DNA from: Rubrivivax albus
GTDB lineage: Bacteria; Pseudomonadota; Gammaproteobacteria; Burkholderiales; Burkholderiaceae_C
Direction of reading: 5' to 3'
Assembly (NCBI RefSeq): GCF_004016515.1
Contig: NZ_SACT01000003.1
Coordinates: 310,001 to 374,000, forward strand
Length of the DNA: 64,000 bases
Shown piece after piece: positions 17,307 to 29,698 of this stretch. The notes beneath the pieces were generated by a model. It did not search any database and was not told where the DNA came from. It was given only the letters and a program-made list of their open reading frames with translations. The first letter of the stretch is position 1; the number at the start of each line of letters is the position of its first letter. Both the position numbers and the translations under genes were made by a program.

Positions 17307-18434
17307 TCAGGCGGCGATGGCCGTGGCTTGTTCGGTGGCGGCCAGACGCGCTGCGGATTCGCCCGCCGGCGCCAGCGTGCCGAACAGGTTCTTCGGGTCC
17401 GCCGGCGCGGCCACCAGGTCCAGCGGACGGCCCAGCCCCTGGCGAGCCGCCGCGTCGGCCAGCCAGACCAGTGCGGCGTGGTCCTCCAACGCGAAACCCA
17501 CCGAGTCGAAGACGGTGATCTCGTCGACCGTTGCCCGGCCCGGCGCTTCGCCGGACAGCACGCGCCAGAACTCGATGACCGGGAAGTCGGCCGGCATCTG
17601 CTGCACGTCGCCCTCGATGCGGCTCTGCGGCTCGTACTCGACGAACACGCGCGCGGCGCGCAGCACGTCCGGGTGCAGCTCGGTCTTGCCGGGGCAGTCG
17701 CCACCCACGGCATTGAAGTGGCGGCCCGGGGCCAGCATGGCGGGCGTGACGATGGTGGCCCGCGTCTTGTCGGCGGTGACGGTGGTGACGATGTCGGCAC
17801 CCTGCGCCGCGTCGGCGGCGCTGGCGCAGACCCGCATCGTCAGCCCCTGGCCGGCCAGATTGGCCTGCAGCTTGGCGGTGGCGGCGGGATCGGTGTCGAA
17901 CAGGCGCAGCGTGGTGATGCCGACCAGGTCACGGAAGGCCAGGGCCTGGAACTCGGCCTGCGCGCCGTTGCCGATCAGCGCCATCGTGCCGCTGCCCGGC
18001 CGCGCCAGGTGTCGCGCAGCCAGGGCCGACATGGCGGCGGTGCGGATGGCGGTGAGCAGCGTCAGCTCGGCCAGCAGCGTCGGCGTGCCCGTGGCCACGT
18101 CGGCCAGCAGGCCGAAGGCCATCACGGTGGGCAGGCCGGCGGCGGTGTTCTTCGGGTGGCCGTTGACGTACTTGAAGGCGAAGCGCGCCGCGTCGGCCAC
18201 CGGCATCAGCTCGATGACGCCGACGTCGCTGTGCGCGGCGACGCGCGCGCTCTTGTCGAAGTCGGGCCAGCGGCGGAAGTCGGCCTCGATCTGCGCGGCC
18301 ACGCCGGCAATGCAGGCCGGCAAGCCCAGGCGATGCACCAGACGCTGGAGGTCGGCAGCGCCGAGGAACAGGGTGGTGGCCCCGCCGTCGGCGGTTCGGA
18401 CAGGCGTGCAGGCGGGGGTGGTTGGGAAGGTCAT
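17307..18434 (-). CDS. Ornithine cyclodeaminase
   Basis: 375 residues from the ATG at 18434, chosen because GAGG lies just upstream; ATG 18446 is an alternative. The FKYVNGHPKNTAAGLPTVMAFGLL segment carries the substrate-binding Lys, and ALIGNGAQAEFQALAF the Rossmann NAD loop of true ornithine cyclodeaminases. It converts ornithine to proline and ammonia. It is encoded just upstream of putA on the same strand (110 bases apart), so ornithine can be carried through proline to glutamate. Confidence 0.9.
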   Translation of the reverse strand: MTFPTTPACTPVRTADGGATTLFLGAADLQRLVHRLGLPACIAGVAAQIEADFRRWPDFDKSARVAAHSDVGVIELMPVADAARFAFKYVNGHPKNTAAGLPTVMAFGLLADVATGTPTLLAELTLLTAIRTAAMSALAARHLARPGSGTMALIGNGAQAEFQALAFRDLVGITTLRLFDTDPAATAKLQANLAGQGLTMRVCASAADAAQGADIVTTVTADKTRATIVTPAMLAPGRHFNAVGGDCPGKTELHPDVLRAARVFVEYEPQSRIEGDVQQMPADFPVIEFWRVLSGEAPGRATVDEITVFDSVGFALEDHAALVWLADAAARQGLGRPLDLVAAPADPKNLFGTLAPAGESAARLAATEQATAIAA

Positions 18435-18694
18435 CACGGGCCTCATGCAGTTTTTTGCAGTTTCCCGGGGCCTGGCGGCAGGCGGAACGGCGCAGCCTGC
18501 ACGATTCGCACTGAAGTCTGCTCACTTCGGCGACGTCCTTCGCCGACTTGATCGGATCACGCACCTTCCGGTGCTGCCGCTCGCCGCTGGCCGTGCCAGA
18601 GCGGCGCGGCGCCCCGGGATCGGGTCAGCCCGGTTGCCGGCGCCGCATGGCCCCGTGTACACCGGGGTCGTCGCAGCAGCACGCCAGCCGCCCC

Positions 18695-19027
18695 ATGGAC
18701 GAACTCGACCGACTGCCCAGCGTGAAACACGGCCTGTGGTTCCACGGCGGCGTGACGACCTGCCACGTGCGCATCGTGCGCCATCACCTGCTCTACGGCA
18801 GCCATGACGCCGATGACCCGCCTGAACTGGCGCACGACCGGGCCATGGAGTGCTACTACGTGCGCTACGACCTGCCGGTGCGGCAGGCGGCCCGCGGCAG
18901 CCGTGCCGGTCGGGGGGCCATGACCACGGCCATGGCCTGGCACGACGGCGGCGCCGCCCTGTCGCTGCGCGAGGCGGTGTTCCTGGCCCAGCGCAAGCTC
19001 GGGCCGGTGATCAGCTGGAACGACTGA
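18695..19027 (+). CDS. Hypothetical protein, 110 residues
   Basis: Starts MDELDRLPSVKHGLWFHGGVTTC and ends KLGPVISWND. No signal peptide, membrane helix or known motif; several His residues (RIVRHHLLYGSHDADD) and a cysteine pair could bind metal, but this is only a suggestion. No clear ribosome binding site. Its TGA abuts the stop of the convergent LysR gene. The 260 bases upstream hold a GTGTACAC palindrome around 18656 and nothing else I recognise. Confidence 0.55.
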   Translation: MDELDRLPSVKHGLWFHGGVTTCHVRIVRHHLLYGSHDADDPPELAHDRAMECYYVRYDLPVRQAARGSRAGRGAMTTAMAWHDGGAALSLREAVFLAQRKLGPVISWND

Positions 19028-19960
19028 TCAGCCGGCCGGCCTGACCTGGCCGTCGCCCCGCCCGGCCACCTCGGCCAGGCAGTGCGCGAAGTAGGCCGCC
19101 GCGGGCGTCAGCGGCACGTCCGGTCGCGTCAGCAATGTCAGCTCGATGTCGCCCGGGTGCAGCGGTGACGCCGGCAGGGCCACGATGCCGCGCGTCTCCG
19201 GATGGCCGAGCAGCGGCGCCGGGAAGATGCTCAGCGCGTCGGAATGACGCAGCAGCGTCATCGCAGCCAGCGTCTCGCAGACCAGCACCCGGCGCGGTGG
19301 CGCGACACCAGCAGCAGCGAACATCGCGGCGAGTCGTGGCGGGTCTTCGTGGCGAACCGCGGCCGTGAGCACCCACTCCTGCTCGACGAGCCGCTCGGCC
19401 GTTCGTTCGGTCGCCGGCAGCGCGAGCAGCGGATGGCCTTCGCGCAGCACCACGTGCTGTGACGCCCGGCGGATCGGCTGGCAGTGGAACTCGCCGTCGC
19501 GCAGTTCGCCCACGTCGGGCGCCACCACGGCCAGGTCCAGCGTGCCGTCGCGCAGCCGGGGCAGCACGCGCGCCATCAGGCCCTCGATGGTGTGCACCTC
19601 CACCTGCCGGTAGCGCTGGCGGAACCACGCGAACGCTTCGCCCAGCGCCGTCAGCGTGGCAAAGGGCGTGATGCCCAGGCGCACGCTGCCGGCGTCGGCG
19701 CCGGCCGCCTGCTGCAGGTCGTCGCGCGCCAGCGCCACCTGGCGCGTGACCACGCGCGCCCGCGCCAGCAGGCGCTCGCCGGCTGGCGTGAGCGCCACGC
19801 CCCGCGAGCCGCGCAGCAGCAGGGGCACGCCGGCCTCGTCCTCCAGCGTGCGCATCGCCTTGGTCACCGCCGCCGGTGACAGGTGCATCGCCCGCGCCGC
19901 CGCGCGGATGCCGCCCTGGTCCACCACCAGGGCCAGGGCTTGAAGCTGCTGCAGCGTCAT
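19028..19960 (-). CDS. LysR-family transcriptional regulator
   Basis: 310 residues. The N-terminal winged helix-turn-helix (LQALALVVDQGGIRAAARAMHLSPAAVTKAMRTLEDEAG) is typical; the C-terminal periplasmic-binding-like effector domain follows (VRLGITPFATLTALGEAF...). It is divergent from the M20 amidohydrolase gene across an 81-base spacer containing nested palindromes, the usual layout for an activator of the neighbouring operon. Confidence 0.93.
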   Translation of the reverse strand: MTLQQLQALALVVDQGGIRAAARAMHLSPAAVTKAMRTLEDEAGVPLLLRGSRGVALTPAGERLLARARVVTRQVALARDDLQQAAGADAGSVRLGITPFATLTALGEAFAWFRQRYRQVEVHTIEGLMARVLPRLRDGTLDLAVVAPDVGELRDGEFHCQPIRRASQHVVLREGHPLLALPATERTAERLVEQEWVLTAAVRHEDPPRLAAMFAAAGVAPPRRVLVCETLAAMTLLRHSDALSIFPAPLLGHPETRGIVALPASPLHPGDIELTLLTRPDVPLTPAAAYFAHCLAEVAGRGDGQVRPAG

Positions 19961-19968
19961 GGGCGACT

Positions 19969-19993
19969 GTCAACCTGAGGTTGTCATGTTGAC
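19969..19993. promoter_or_regulatory. Nested palindrome, likely LysR operator
   Basis: CAACCTGAGGTTG (19971-19983) is a palindrome centred on one base, and GTCAAC (19969-19974) pairs with GTTGAC (19988-19993) as an overlapping longer inverted repeat. TTGACT at 19989-19994 could be a -35 hexamer for the rightward operon. Located in the divergent LysR / amidohydrolase spacer. Confidence 0.5.
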
Positions 19994-20041
19994 TTCATTC
20001 TGCCTTCCGGTTGCCAGATTGGCCACCTAGCATGCACTTTC

Positions 20042-21235
20042 ATGCAAGCCGTCGTCGAACATCCGCTGATCACCGCGCTGCGGCAGCGTGCGCCGGCCTT
20101 CGTCGAGCTGCGGCGCGACCTGCACCGCCACCCGGAACTGGGCCTGCACGAGACACGGACCGCGGCCGTGGTGGCCGAACGGCTGCAGGCCTTCGGTTAC
20201 GCCGTCCACCGCGGCCTGGCCACCACCGGCGTGGTGGGCACGCTGCAGCGCGGCAACGGCCCCCGCCGGCTGGGCCTGCGCGCCGACATGGACGCGCTGC
20301 CGCTGCAGGAGACCAGCGGCCGCGCCTGGGCCAGCGTGCACGCGGGCGTGATGCACGCCTGCGGCCACGACGGCCACACCGCCACGCTGCTGGCGGCGGC
20401 CGAGCACCTGGCCAGCGAAGGGCGTTTCAACGGCACGCTGCACCTGATCTTCCAGCCAGCCGAGGAACACCCCGGCGGCGCGAAGCTGATGGTCGAGCAG
20501 GGCCTGTTCGAGCGTTTCCCCTGCGACGCCGTGTTCGCCCTGCACAACATGCCGGGCGTGCCCAGCGGCCACTTCGTGTTCCGCGACGGGGCGATGATGG
20601 CCTCGTCGGACGACGTGACCGTCACGCTCGACGGCACCGGCGGCCACGGCGCGATGCCGCACCTGGCGGCCGACCCGGTGGTGGCTGCGGCGGCCATCGT
20701 GATGGCGCTGCAGACGGTGGTGTCGCGCAATGTCGACCCGCAGGCCGCGGCCGTGGTCACCGTGGGGGCACTGCACGCCGGCGAGGCCAACAACGTGATC
20801 CCGGCGCAGGCGGTGCTGCAACTGAGCGTGCGCGCCCACGATGCCGCCGTGCGCGACCTGCTGGAGGCGCGCATCCACGCGCTGGTGCAGGCCCAGGCGG
20901 CCAGTTTCGGCGTGCACGCCACGGTGGACTACCGCCGCGACTACCCGGTGCTGGTGAACCACACGGCCGAAACGGCATTGGCGCGCGACGTGGCCCGCGA
21001 ACTCGTTGGCGACACCGACTTCACCTCGCAGGGCCCGGCCCTGGGCGGCAGCGAGGACTTCGCCGTGATGCTGCAGCACGTGCCGGGCAGCTACCTGCTC
21101 ATCGGCAACGGCAGCGGCCCGGGCAGCTGCATGGTGCATCACCCGGGCTACGACTTCGACGACACCAACATCGCCATCGGCGCGGCCTTCTGGGTGCGCC
21201 TGGCCGAACGCTTCCTGAGTTCCACCGCCGACTGA
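20042..21235 (+). CDS. M20 family amidohydrolase (hippurate/N-acyl-amino-acid hydrolase type)
   Basis: 397 residues. The di-metal site is visible in HACGHDGHTA and QPAEEHPGGAKLMVEQG, with the lid domain around TLDGTGGHGAMPHLAADPV, as in M20D aminoacylase/hippurate hydrolases. No signal peptide, so cytoplasmic. It heads an operon with a Bug receptor and an amidase, which suggests hydrolysis of an imported N-acylated amino acid or similar amide. Confidence 0.9.
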   Translation: MQAVVEHPLITALRQRAPAFVELRRDLHRHPELGLHETRTAAVVAERLQAFGYAVHRGLATTGVVGTLQRGNGPRRLGLRADMDALPLQETSGRAWASVHAGVMHACGHDGHTATLLAAAEHLASEGRFNGTLHLIFQPAEEHPGGAKLMVEQGLFERFPCDAVFALHNMPGVPSGHFVFRDGAMMASSDDVTVTLDGTGGHGAMPHLAADPVVAAAAIVMALQTVVSRNVDPQAAAVVTVGALHAGEANNVIPAQAVLQLSVRAHDAAVRDLLEARIHALVQAQAASFGVHATVDYRRDYPVLVNHTAETALARDVARELVGDTDFTSQGPALGGSEDFAVMLQHVPGSYLLIGNGSGPGSCMVHHPGYDFDDTNIAIGAAFWVRLAERFLSSTAD

Positions 21236-21290
21236 GTCCACCAGGACCGCTCTCGGCCCCAACCCCAGACCCCACTCAAGGAGACCGACG

Positions 21291-22286
21291 ATGACCACCC
21301 CGACGCCGATCCGCGTGCTGCGCCGCGCCACCCTGGCCCTGCTGGCCACCGCCAGCTTCAGCGGCGCCGCGCTGGCCTGGCCGGACAAGCCGGTGACCAT
21401 GGTCGTGCCCTGGCCGGCGGGCGGCCCGTCAGACTTCGTGGCCCGGCAGGTACAGAACGACACCGCCAAGGCCCTGGGGCAGACGCTGATCATCGAGAAC
21501 GTCGGTGGCGTTGGCGGCGCCATGGGCGTTCAGAAGATGCTGCTGGGCAAGGATGGCCACACGGTGCTGCTGGGCAGCCCGCTGGAGCTCGTGATTCCGC
21601 CGCTGGCGCTGGCCAGCGTGAAGTACAAGCCCACCGACCTGCGCATGGTGGCGCAGCTGGTGAAGGCGCCGATGGTGCTGCTGGCGCGCAAGGACCTGCC
21701 CGCGAACACCGTGGACGAACTGCTGGCGCTCGCCGCGCAGCGCCCGGGCGGGCGGCCCCTGGCCATGGGCAACACCGGCAGCGGCAGCATGTTCCATCTC
21801 GTGGGCGAGCGCTTTGCGCAACTGGCCGGCACCGAATTCCTGCAGATCCCCTACAAGGGCTCGACGCCGGCCATGACCGACCTGATGGGCGGCCAGGTGG
21901 ACCTGATGTTCACCATCTTCGCCGGCCCGGTGCCGGGCATGGTGGCCGACGGCAAGCTCAAGGCCATCGGCCTGACCATGGCGCAGCCGCTGCCGGCCTT
22001 CCCGCAGCTGGCGGCACTGGCGGCACACCCGAAACTCCTGGGCTTCGAGTTCGATTCCTGGGCCGGCATCCAGGTGCCGCGCGGCACCCCCGACGACGTG
22101 GCGCTCAAGCTCAACCAGGCGCTGTACGGCGCGATGCAGAACCCGGCCACGCGCGCCGCCTTCGAGAAGGTGGGCAACCAGGTCGTGGCGCCGATGTCGC
22201 TGGCCGACCTGGAACGCGTGTACCAGGGCGAGATCGCGCGCTACCAGGCGATCGCGAAGTCGATCAACCTGCAGCCGCAGCAGTGA
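21291..22286 (+). CDS. Bug-family tripartite tricarboxylate transporter substrate-binding protein
   Basis: 331 residues. AAGGAG precedes the start. The signal peptide (RRATLALLATASFSGAALA) is followed by WPDKPVTMVVPWPAGGPSDFVARQ, the hallmark of Bug receptors. Periplasmic. No TctA/TctB membrane genes are nearby, as is common for the many orphan Bug proteins of Burkholderiales. The ligand may be the substrate of the neighbouring amidohydrolase or amidase. Confidence 0.93.
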   Translation: MTTPTPIRVLRRATLALLATASFSGAALAWPDKPVTMVVPWPAGGPSDFVARQVQNDTAKALGQTLIIENVGGVGGAMGVQKMLLGKDGHTVLLGSPLELVIPPLALASVKYKPTDLRMVAQLVKAPMVLLARKDLPANTVDELLALAAQRPGGRPLAMGNTGSGSMFHLVGERFAQLAGTEFLQIPYKGSTPAMTDLMGGQVDLMFTIFAGPVPGMVADGKLKAIGLTMAQPLPAFPQLAALAAHPKLLGFEFDSWAGIQVPRGTPDDVALKLNQALYGAMQNPATRAAFEKVGNQVVAPMSLADLERVYQGEIARYQAIAKSINLQPQQ

Positions 22287-22303
22287 ACCCGGGGCGCAGC
22301 GCC

Positions 22304-23716
22304 ATGGACACCGAGCTCTGGCGCCTGGGCGCCCTGGAACTGGCAGCGCGCATCCGCGCCGGCGACTGCAGCGCGCGGCAGGCCACCGAACAGACGCTCG
22401 CGCGCATCGCCGACGTCAACCCGGCCGTCAACGCGCTGGCGGAGGTGATGGCCGACGAGGCCCTGTCCGCCGCCGACGCCGCCGACCGCGCGCTGGCCGC
22501 CGGTCTGGCCCCCGGGCCGCTGCACGGCGTACCGGTGACGGTGAAGGTCAACGTCGACACCGCCGGCCACGCCACCACCGACGGCATCGTGGCCCAGCGC
22601 GGCAACGTGGCCACCAGCGATTCGCCGCTGGTGGCGCACCTGCGCGCCGCCGGCGCGGTGATCGTCGGCCGAAGCAACACGCCGGCCTTCAGCCTGCGCT
22701 GGTTCACAGACAACGACCTGCACGGCCGCACGCTCAACCCCTTCGACGCCGGCGTCACGCCCGGCGGCAGCAGCGGCGGTGCCGCCGCGGCCGTGGCCAC
22801 CGGCATGGGCGCCATCGCGCACGGTAACGACTACGGCGGCTCCATCCGCCACCCGGCGTACGCCTGCGGCGTCGTGGGCCTGCGCACCACGGTGGGCCGG
22901 GTGCCGGCCTACAAGGCCAGCGCGCCGACGCGGCTGCCGAGCAACCAGATGATGTCGGTGCAGGGCCCACTGACGCGCAACGTCGCCGACGCCCGGCTGG
23001 CGCTGCAGGTGATGGCGCAGGGGAGGGCGCTGGACCCGCAGTGGACACCCGCCCCGTTGAGTTACGCCGACAGCGCCGAGCCGCTGCGCGTGGCGCTGTT
23101 CCTGCGCCACCCGGCCTACGACGCCGACCCGGCAGTGACCGCGGCACTGAGGCAGGCCGCACGCGCGCTGGAGGTCGCGGGCTGCGTGGTCGAGGAAGCC
23201 GAGCCGCCGCACTTCGAGGAAGGCGCCACCCTCTGGCGCCAGCTGGTGATGGACGACCTGCGCCGCGGCGGCCAGGCCGCCATCCAGACCCACGGCGACG
23301 CCGCCGTGCAGAGCGCCCTGGCCGGCTACCTGCACGGCCTGCCGGCACTCGACCGCGACGCCACGCTGGCCGCGCTGGCGCGCCGCCACGACATCGCGCG
23401 CGACTGGGCGCTGTTCCTGCAGCGCTGGCCGCTGCTGCTGATGCCGGTGAGCTGGCAGCGGCCGTTCCCGGTGGACGCCGACGTCGGCGCGCCGGAACAG
23501 GTGCTGCCGCTGCTGCGCGCACAGAGCCCGCTGCTGGGCACGGCGATGCTGGGGCTGCCGGGTCTCTCGGTGCCCACGGGGCTGGATGCCGGCGGCGTGC
23601 CCACCGGCGTGCAGCTGGTGGCCGACCGTTTCCGCGAGGACCGTCTGCTGCGCGGCGGCGAGATCATCGAGGCGGCGGCACGGTTCAGCGCCCTGGACCA
23701 CCTCGCGCCGCGCTGA
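22304..23716 (+). CDS. Amidase signature family protein
   Basis: 470 residues from the ATG at 22304. A GTG at 22283 overlapping the upstream stop would add seven residues and couple translation. The Ser-cisSer-Lys triad is visible: Lys in VPVTVKVNVDTAG, Ser in GGSSGGAAA and Ser in YGGSIRHPAYACG. Third gene of the LysR-controlled operon. Expected to hydrolyse a carboxamide to acid and ammonia in the cytoplasm. Confidence 0.9.
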   Translation: MDTELWRLGALELAARIRAGDCSARQATEQTLARIADVNPAVNALAEVMADEALSAADAADRALAAGLAPGPLHGVPVTVKVNVDTAGHATTDGIVAQRGNVATSDSPLVAHLRAAGAVIVGRSNTPAFSLRWFTDNDLHGRTLNPFDAGVTPGGSSGGAAAAVATGMGAIAHGNDYGGSIRHPAYACGVVGLRTTVGRVPAYKASAPTRLPSNQMMSVQGPLTRNVADARLALQVMAQGRALDPQWTPAPLSYADSAEPLRVALFLRHPAYDADPAVTAALRQAARALEVAGCVVEEAEPPHFEEGATLWRQLVMDDLRRGGQAAIQTHGDAAVQSALAGYLHGLPALDRDATLAALARRHDIARDWALFLQRWPLLLMPVSWQRPFPVDADVGAPEQVLPLLRAQSPLLGTAMLGLPGLSVPTGLDAGGVPTGVQLVADRFREDRLLRGGEIIEAAARFSALDHLAPR

Positions 23717-23758
23717 CACCGGCGCCGCCCCGCCGCCATGCTGCGCACAATGCGGGCC

Positions 23759-24181
23759 ATGGACGACACCGACCTGCGCCTGATCGCCCTGCTGCGCCAG
23801 GACGCGCGCACGCCCGCGGCCGTGCTGGCCGAGAAGCTGGGCGTGGCGCGCGGCACCGTGCGCCACCGGCTGCAGAAGCTGGAGGACGCCGGCATCATCA
23901 CCGGTTACACGGTGACGCTGCGGCCAGAGCAGGCGGCCGACAGCGGCATCCGGGCCTGGATGGCCGTGGAGGTGGAAGGCAACCAGACGCGCGCCGTGGT
24001 CGCCCACCTGCGCGGAGAGCCCGGGCTGGTGGCACTGCACGACACCAACGGCCGCTGGGACCTGCTGGCCGAACTGCGCGCCGCCAGCACCGCCGAGCTC
24101 TCGCAGGTGCTGGAGCGCATCCGCCTGATCAAGGGCATCCGCCACACCGAGACCAGCATCCTGCTGGCCACGTACCGATGA
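23759..24181 (+). CDS. Lrp/AsnC-family transcriptional regulator
   Basis: 140 residues from the ATG at 23759; in-frame ATGs at 23738 and 23750 are alternatives. N-terminal helix-turn-helix (TPAAVLAEKLGVARGTVRHRLQKLEDAGIITGYTV) followed by the RAM ligand-binding domain. It lies between the amidase and a second ornithine-cyclodeaminase-family gene, so an amino acid is the probable signal. Confidence 0.92.
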   Translation: MDDTDLRLIALLRQDARTPAAVLAEKLGVARGTVRHRLQKLEDAGIITGYTVTLRPEQAADSGIRAWMAVEVEGNQTRAVVAHLRGEPGLVALHDTNGRWDLLAELRAASTAELSQVLERIRLIKGIRHTETSILLATYR

Positions 24182-24223
24182 GCTGCGCCGGCGCGGTGGT
24201 GCAGCGAAGGCGCCACTGACGGC

Positions 24224-25162
24224 ATGCAGGTCATCGACGCCGACACCGTCGCGCGTGCCACGCCCTTCGAGCGTCTGGTGCCGGCGCTGCGCGAGCTCTT
24301 CGCTAGCGGTGCCGAGGTGCCGCCGCGCCAGGTGCTGACGCTGGCCGACCCGGCGGGAGGTGCGGCCGTCACTTCACTGGTGATGAGCGCCTGGGACCCG
24401 GGCCGCTACTACGCGGTCAAGGTCATCAACATCGCACCCGGCAACGCAGAGCGCGGCCTGCCTGGCCTGCACGCCAGCGTGCTGCTGCACGACGCGATCA
24501 CCGGCGTGCCGCTGGCGCTGATGGACGGTGACGCCATCACCACCCGGCGCACCGCGGCAGCATCGGCGCTGGCCGCGTCGTGGCTGGCGCCGGCCGATGC
24601 CCGCGAGATGCTGGTGGTCGGTGCCGGCCGCGTGGCCGCGCTGCTGCCGGCAGCCTATCGCGCGGTGCGGCCGATCGAACGCGTGACGGTGTGGGCACGC
24701 CGCCCCGAGGCTGCCGAGGTGCTGGCGTCGCGGTGGCGCAGCGACGGCTTCGCCGTCACCGTGGCCACCGACCTGGCCAACGCCGCGCGCCATGCACTCA
24801 TCGTCAGCTGCGCCACGCTGGCGACTGCACCGGTGGTGCGCGGCGCATGGCTGGCGCCAGGCAGTCACCTGGACCTGATCGGCAGCTTCACGCCGGCCAT
24901 GCGCGAGGCCGACGACGCCTGCTTCCGTGGCGCATCGGTCTGGGTGGATACCGAGGAGGCGCTGGTCAAGGCCGGCGAACTGCTGGCGCCGATGGCCAGC
25001 GGCGCCTGGCGGAGCGCCGACCTGCGCGGCACGCTGGCGCAGCTGGCACGTGGGGAGGTGCACGGGCGCAGCGCCGCCGACGAACGCACGGTGTTCAAGT
25101 CGGTGGGCACGGCGCTGGAGGACCTGGCCGCGGCCATGCTGGTGCAGGCCGCGGCCGGGTGA
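24224..25162 (+). CDS. Ornithine cyclodeaminase / mu-crystallin family protein
   Basis: 312 residues. Lys in YYAVKVINIAPGNAERGLPG, the MDGDAITTRRTAAASALAA segment and the VVGAGRVAALLPAAYRA Rossmann motif place it in the OCD/mu-crystallin family. It is only distantly like the PutA-linked cyclodeaminase, so it may be a ketimine or alanine dehydrogenase type enzyme instead. It starts 42 bases after the Lrp/AsnC gene and may be controlled by it. Confidence 0.87.
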   Translation: MQVIDADTVARATPFERLVPALRELFASGAEVPPRQVLTLADPAGGAAVTSLVMSAWDPGRYYAVKVINIAPGNAERGLPGLHASVLLHDAITGVPLALMDGDAITTRRTAAASALAASWLAPADAREMLVVGAGRVAALLPAAYRAVRPIERVTVWARRPEAAEVLASRWRSDGFAVTVATDLANAARHALIVSCATLATAPVVRGAWLAPGSHLDLIGSFTPAMREADDACFRGASVWVDTEEALVKAGELLAPMASGAWRSADLRGTLAQLARGEVHGRSAADERTVFKSVGTALEDLAAAMLVQAAAG

Positions 25163-25178
25163 ACACGCCAGTCCCGGC

Positions 25179-27539
<2,361 letters not shown>

Positions 27540-28739
27540 TCAGCGCCGCGGCTGCACCTTTGCCGCGGCGCGCTTGGCCTTGTCGCGTGCGGCGTCCACG
27601 GTCTCGTCGCGCGCCAGCGCCACGCCCATGCGCCGCTTGACGAAGCTCTCCGGCTTGCCGAACAACCGCAGTTCGGTGCCCGGCTCGGCCAGCGCGGCGT
27701 CCACGCCGTCGAAGACGATGCCGGCGGCGTCCACGCCGCCGTAGACCACGGCGCTGGCGCCGGGGTTGCGCAGGCTGGTGTCCACCGGCAGGCCGAGGAT
27801 GGCGCGCGCGTGCAGCTCGAACTCGTTCTGCCACTGCGTGATCATCGTCACCATGCCGGTGTCGTGCGGGCGCGGGCTGACCTCGCTGAACCAGACCTGG
27901 TCGCCCTGGACGAAGAGTTCCACGCCGAACAGTCCGTGGCCACCGAGGTCGTTGGTGATGGCCCGGGCGATCTGCTGCGCACGTTCCAGCGCCAGCGGGC
28001 TCATCGGCTGCGGCTGCCAGCTCTCCACGTAGTCGCCGCTGACCTGCACGTGGCCGATGGGTGCGCAGAAGGAGGTGCCGTCCACCGAGCGCACCGTCAG
28101 CAGCGTGATCTCGTAGTCGAAGTCGATGAAGCCCTCGACGATGACACGGCCGTGGCTGACGCGGCCGCCAGCCATCGCGTAGTCCCAGGCCTTCTGAACA
28201 TCGGCGGGGCCATCGATCTTGCTCTGGCCCTTGCCGGAACTGCTCATCACCGGCTTGACGATGCAGGGGTAGCCGATGCCCCCATCGATCGCCGCCTGCA
28301 GCTCGGCCAGCGAGTCGCAGAACTGGTAGGGGCTGGTCGGCAGGCCCAGGGTCTCGGCGGCCAGGCGGCGGATGCCCTCGCGGTCCATCGTCAGCCGCGC
28401 CGCACGCGCGGTGGGGATCACGCGCACCACGCCTTCGGCCTCCAGCGTCTGCAGCTCCGGCGTGGCGATGGCCTCGATCTCCGGCACCACCAGGGCCGGG
28501 TTCTCGGCCTCGATCAGCGCACGCAGCGCCGCCGGGTCGCTCATCGTGATGGTGCGCGCGTGGTGCGCCACCTGCTGCCCCGGCGCGTGGTCGTAGCGGT
28601 CCACGGCGATGGTTTCCACGCCCAGGCGCTGCAGCGCGATCAGCACTTCCTTGCCCAGTTCGCCGCTGCCCAGCAGCATGACGCGGGTGGCGGTGGGGGA
28701 CAGCGGGGTGCCAATGGTCACGGGCGGGGTGGTCGTCAT
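27540..28739 (-). CDS. purT: Formate-dependent phosphoribosylglycinamide formyltransferase
   Basis: 399 residues. ATP-grasp enzyme: [12 protein letters not shown] near the N-terminus, [12 protein letters not shown], and the metal site in [27 protein letters not shown]. It makes formyl-GAR from GAR, formate and ATP in purine synthesis. AAGGAG precedes the ATG at 28739, which overlaps the LytTR stop (ATGA), so purT is translated behind the regulator. Confidence 0.95.
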   Translation of the reverse strand: MTTTPPVTIGTPLSPTATRVMLLGSGELGKEVLIALQRLGVETIAVDRYDHAPGQQVAHHARTITMSDPAALRALIEAENPALVVPEIEAIATPELQTLEAEGVVRVIPTARAARLTMDREGIRRLAAETLGLPTSPYQFCDSLAELQAAIDGGIGYPCIVKPVMSSSGKGQSKIDGPADVQKAWDYAMAGGRVSHGRVIVEGFIDFDYEITLLTVRSVDGTSFCAPIGHVQVSGDYVESWQPQPMSPLALERAQQIARAITNDLGGHGLFGVELFVQGDQVWFSEVSPRPHDTGMVTMITQWQNEFELHARAILGLPVDTSLRNPGASAVVYGGVDAAGIVFDGVDAALAEPGTELRLFGKPESFVKRRMGVALARDETVDAARDKAKRAAAKVQPRR

Positions 28740-29698
28740 GTGGGCTCTCCTTCTGGTGCGCCCATTGTCGCCGCCGGGTCGGCACTCGCAGCCCGTTCGG
28801 CCCAGGCCGCGGCCACCTGGGGCAACCGTCGACGCCCCAGCGGCACGCGCGTGCCGTCCAGCAGCACGACCGCGGGGCTGCGGGCCCGCGTGTCCAGCCG
28901 CTGCACATGGCCCCAGGCCACCCAAGCCGACCGGTGCGTCTGCATGCCGTCGACACCCAGCCGCGCGAGGTCGTCCATCGCCGGCCCGAAGGCCTGCAGC
29001 AGCAGATGCCGGCCCATGGTGGTGGTCACCAGCAGGTAGTGCTCTTGCGCCTGCAGCCACACCACGTCACGCCCGAGCGCGGCCGGCAGGCGGTCCAGAA
29101 AGCTGGGGCGCGCGGTGTCCAGCGCGGCCGGCACCGGGGAGCCGGCGCACGCCGGGTTGGGCGGACCTGGGTCCGGCGCGGGGGCCGGCGGCGCCGCGGG
29201 CCCGCCCGCAGGCGGCTGCCGCCACACCACCAGCAGGTTCATCGCCGGCCACAGCAATGCCGTGATCGGCACCACCTGCTGCCACTCCAGCACGAGCGCG
29301 CCGATCAGGCTGCCCGGTACCGGGCCGGCGTCGAGCTCGGCCACGCCGAACACCTGCTCGAGCGCCAGCGACACCGGCGCCAGCACGATGCCGGCCACCG
29401 CACCGGCCAGCACCAGCCAGGGCCAGGGCGACCCGCGCCGGCCCGGCCCCGTGCGCAGCAGGGCGCCGCTGCACCACCACGCCACGGCACTGGCCAGGCC
29501 GATGTGCAGCCCATGGAACAGCAGCCCGGGCAGGAAACCGAGGCCGGCGCCGCCTTCCGGCTGCATCCATGCCAGGGCCAACACCAGCACCGCCGCGATC
29601 ACGCCGATCTGTGCGCCGGCGCTGGTCTGCCACCGAGCCGCGGGCGGCCATGGCAAGGCCATGTCGCCGTTCATGCATTGCCGTTGCCGCTCATGCAT
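28736..29698 (-). CDS. Membrane-bound LytTR-domain transcriptional regulator
   Basis: 320 residues from the outermost ATG; ATGs at 29674 and 29662 are equally possible. About four hydrophobic helices fill residues 30-160 (for example [14 protein letters not shown] and [19 protein letters not shown]), then a Pro/Ala-rich linker and a C-terminal LytTR DNA-binding domain ([24 protein letters not shown]... HRSAWVAW). A membrane sensor fused to LytTR. It is divergent from a beta-barrel protein gene and coupled to purT. Confidence 0.88.
   Translation of the reverse strand: MHERQRQCMNGDMALPWPPAARWQTSAGAQIGVIAAVLVLALAWMQPEGGAGLGFLPGLLFHGLHIGLASAVAWWCSGALLRTGPGRRGSPWPWLVLAGAVAGIVLAPVSLALEQVFGVAELDAGPVPGSLIGALVLEWQQVVPITALLWPAMNLLVVWRQPPAGGPAAPPAPAPDPGPPNPACAGSPVPAALDTARPSFLDRLPAALGRDVVWLQAQEHYLLVTTTMGRHLLLQAFGPAMDDLARLGVDGMQTHRSAWVAWGHVQRLDTRARSPAVVLLDGTRVPLGRRRLPQVAAAWAERAASADPAATMGAPEGEPT

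Noticed and set aside
13525..18807. Very long open frame on the plus strand (about 1760 codons)
   Set aside because: It is antisense to putA and the cyclodeaminase gene, has low-complexity His/Arg/Gly-rich translation, and exists because GC-rich genes leave few stops on the opposite strand. The same applies to the other long shadow frames.
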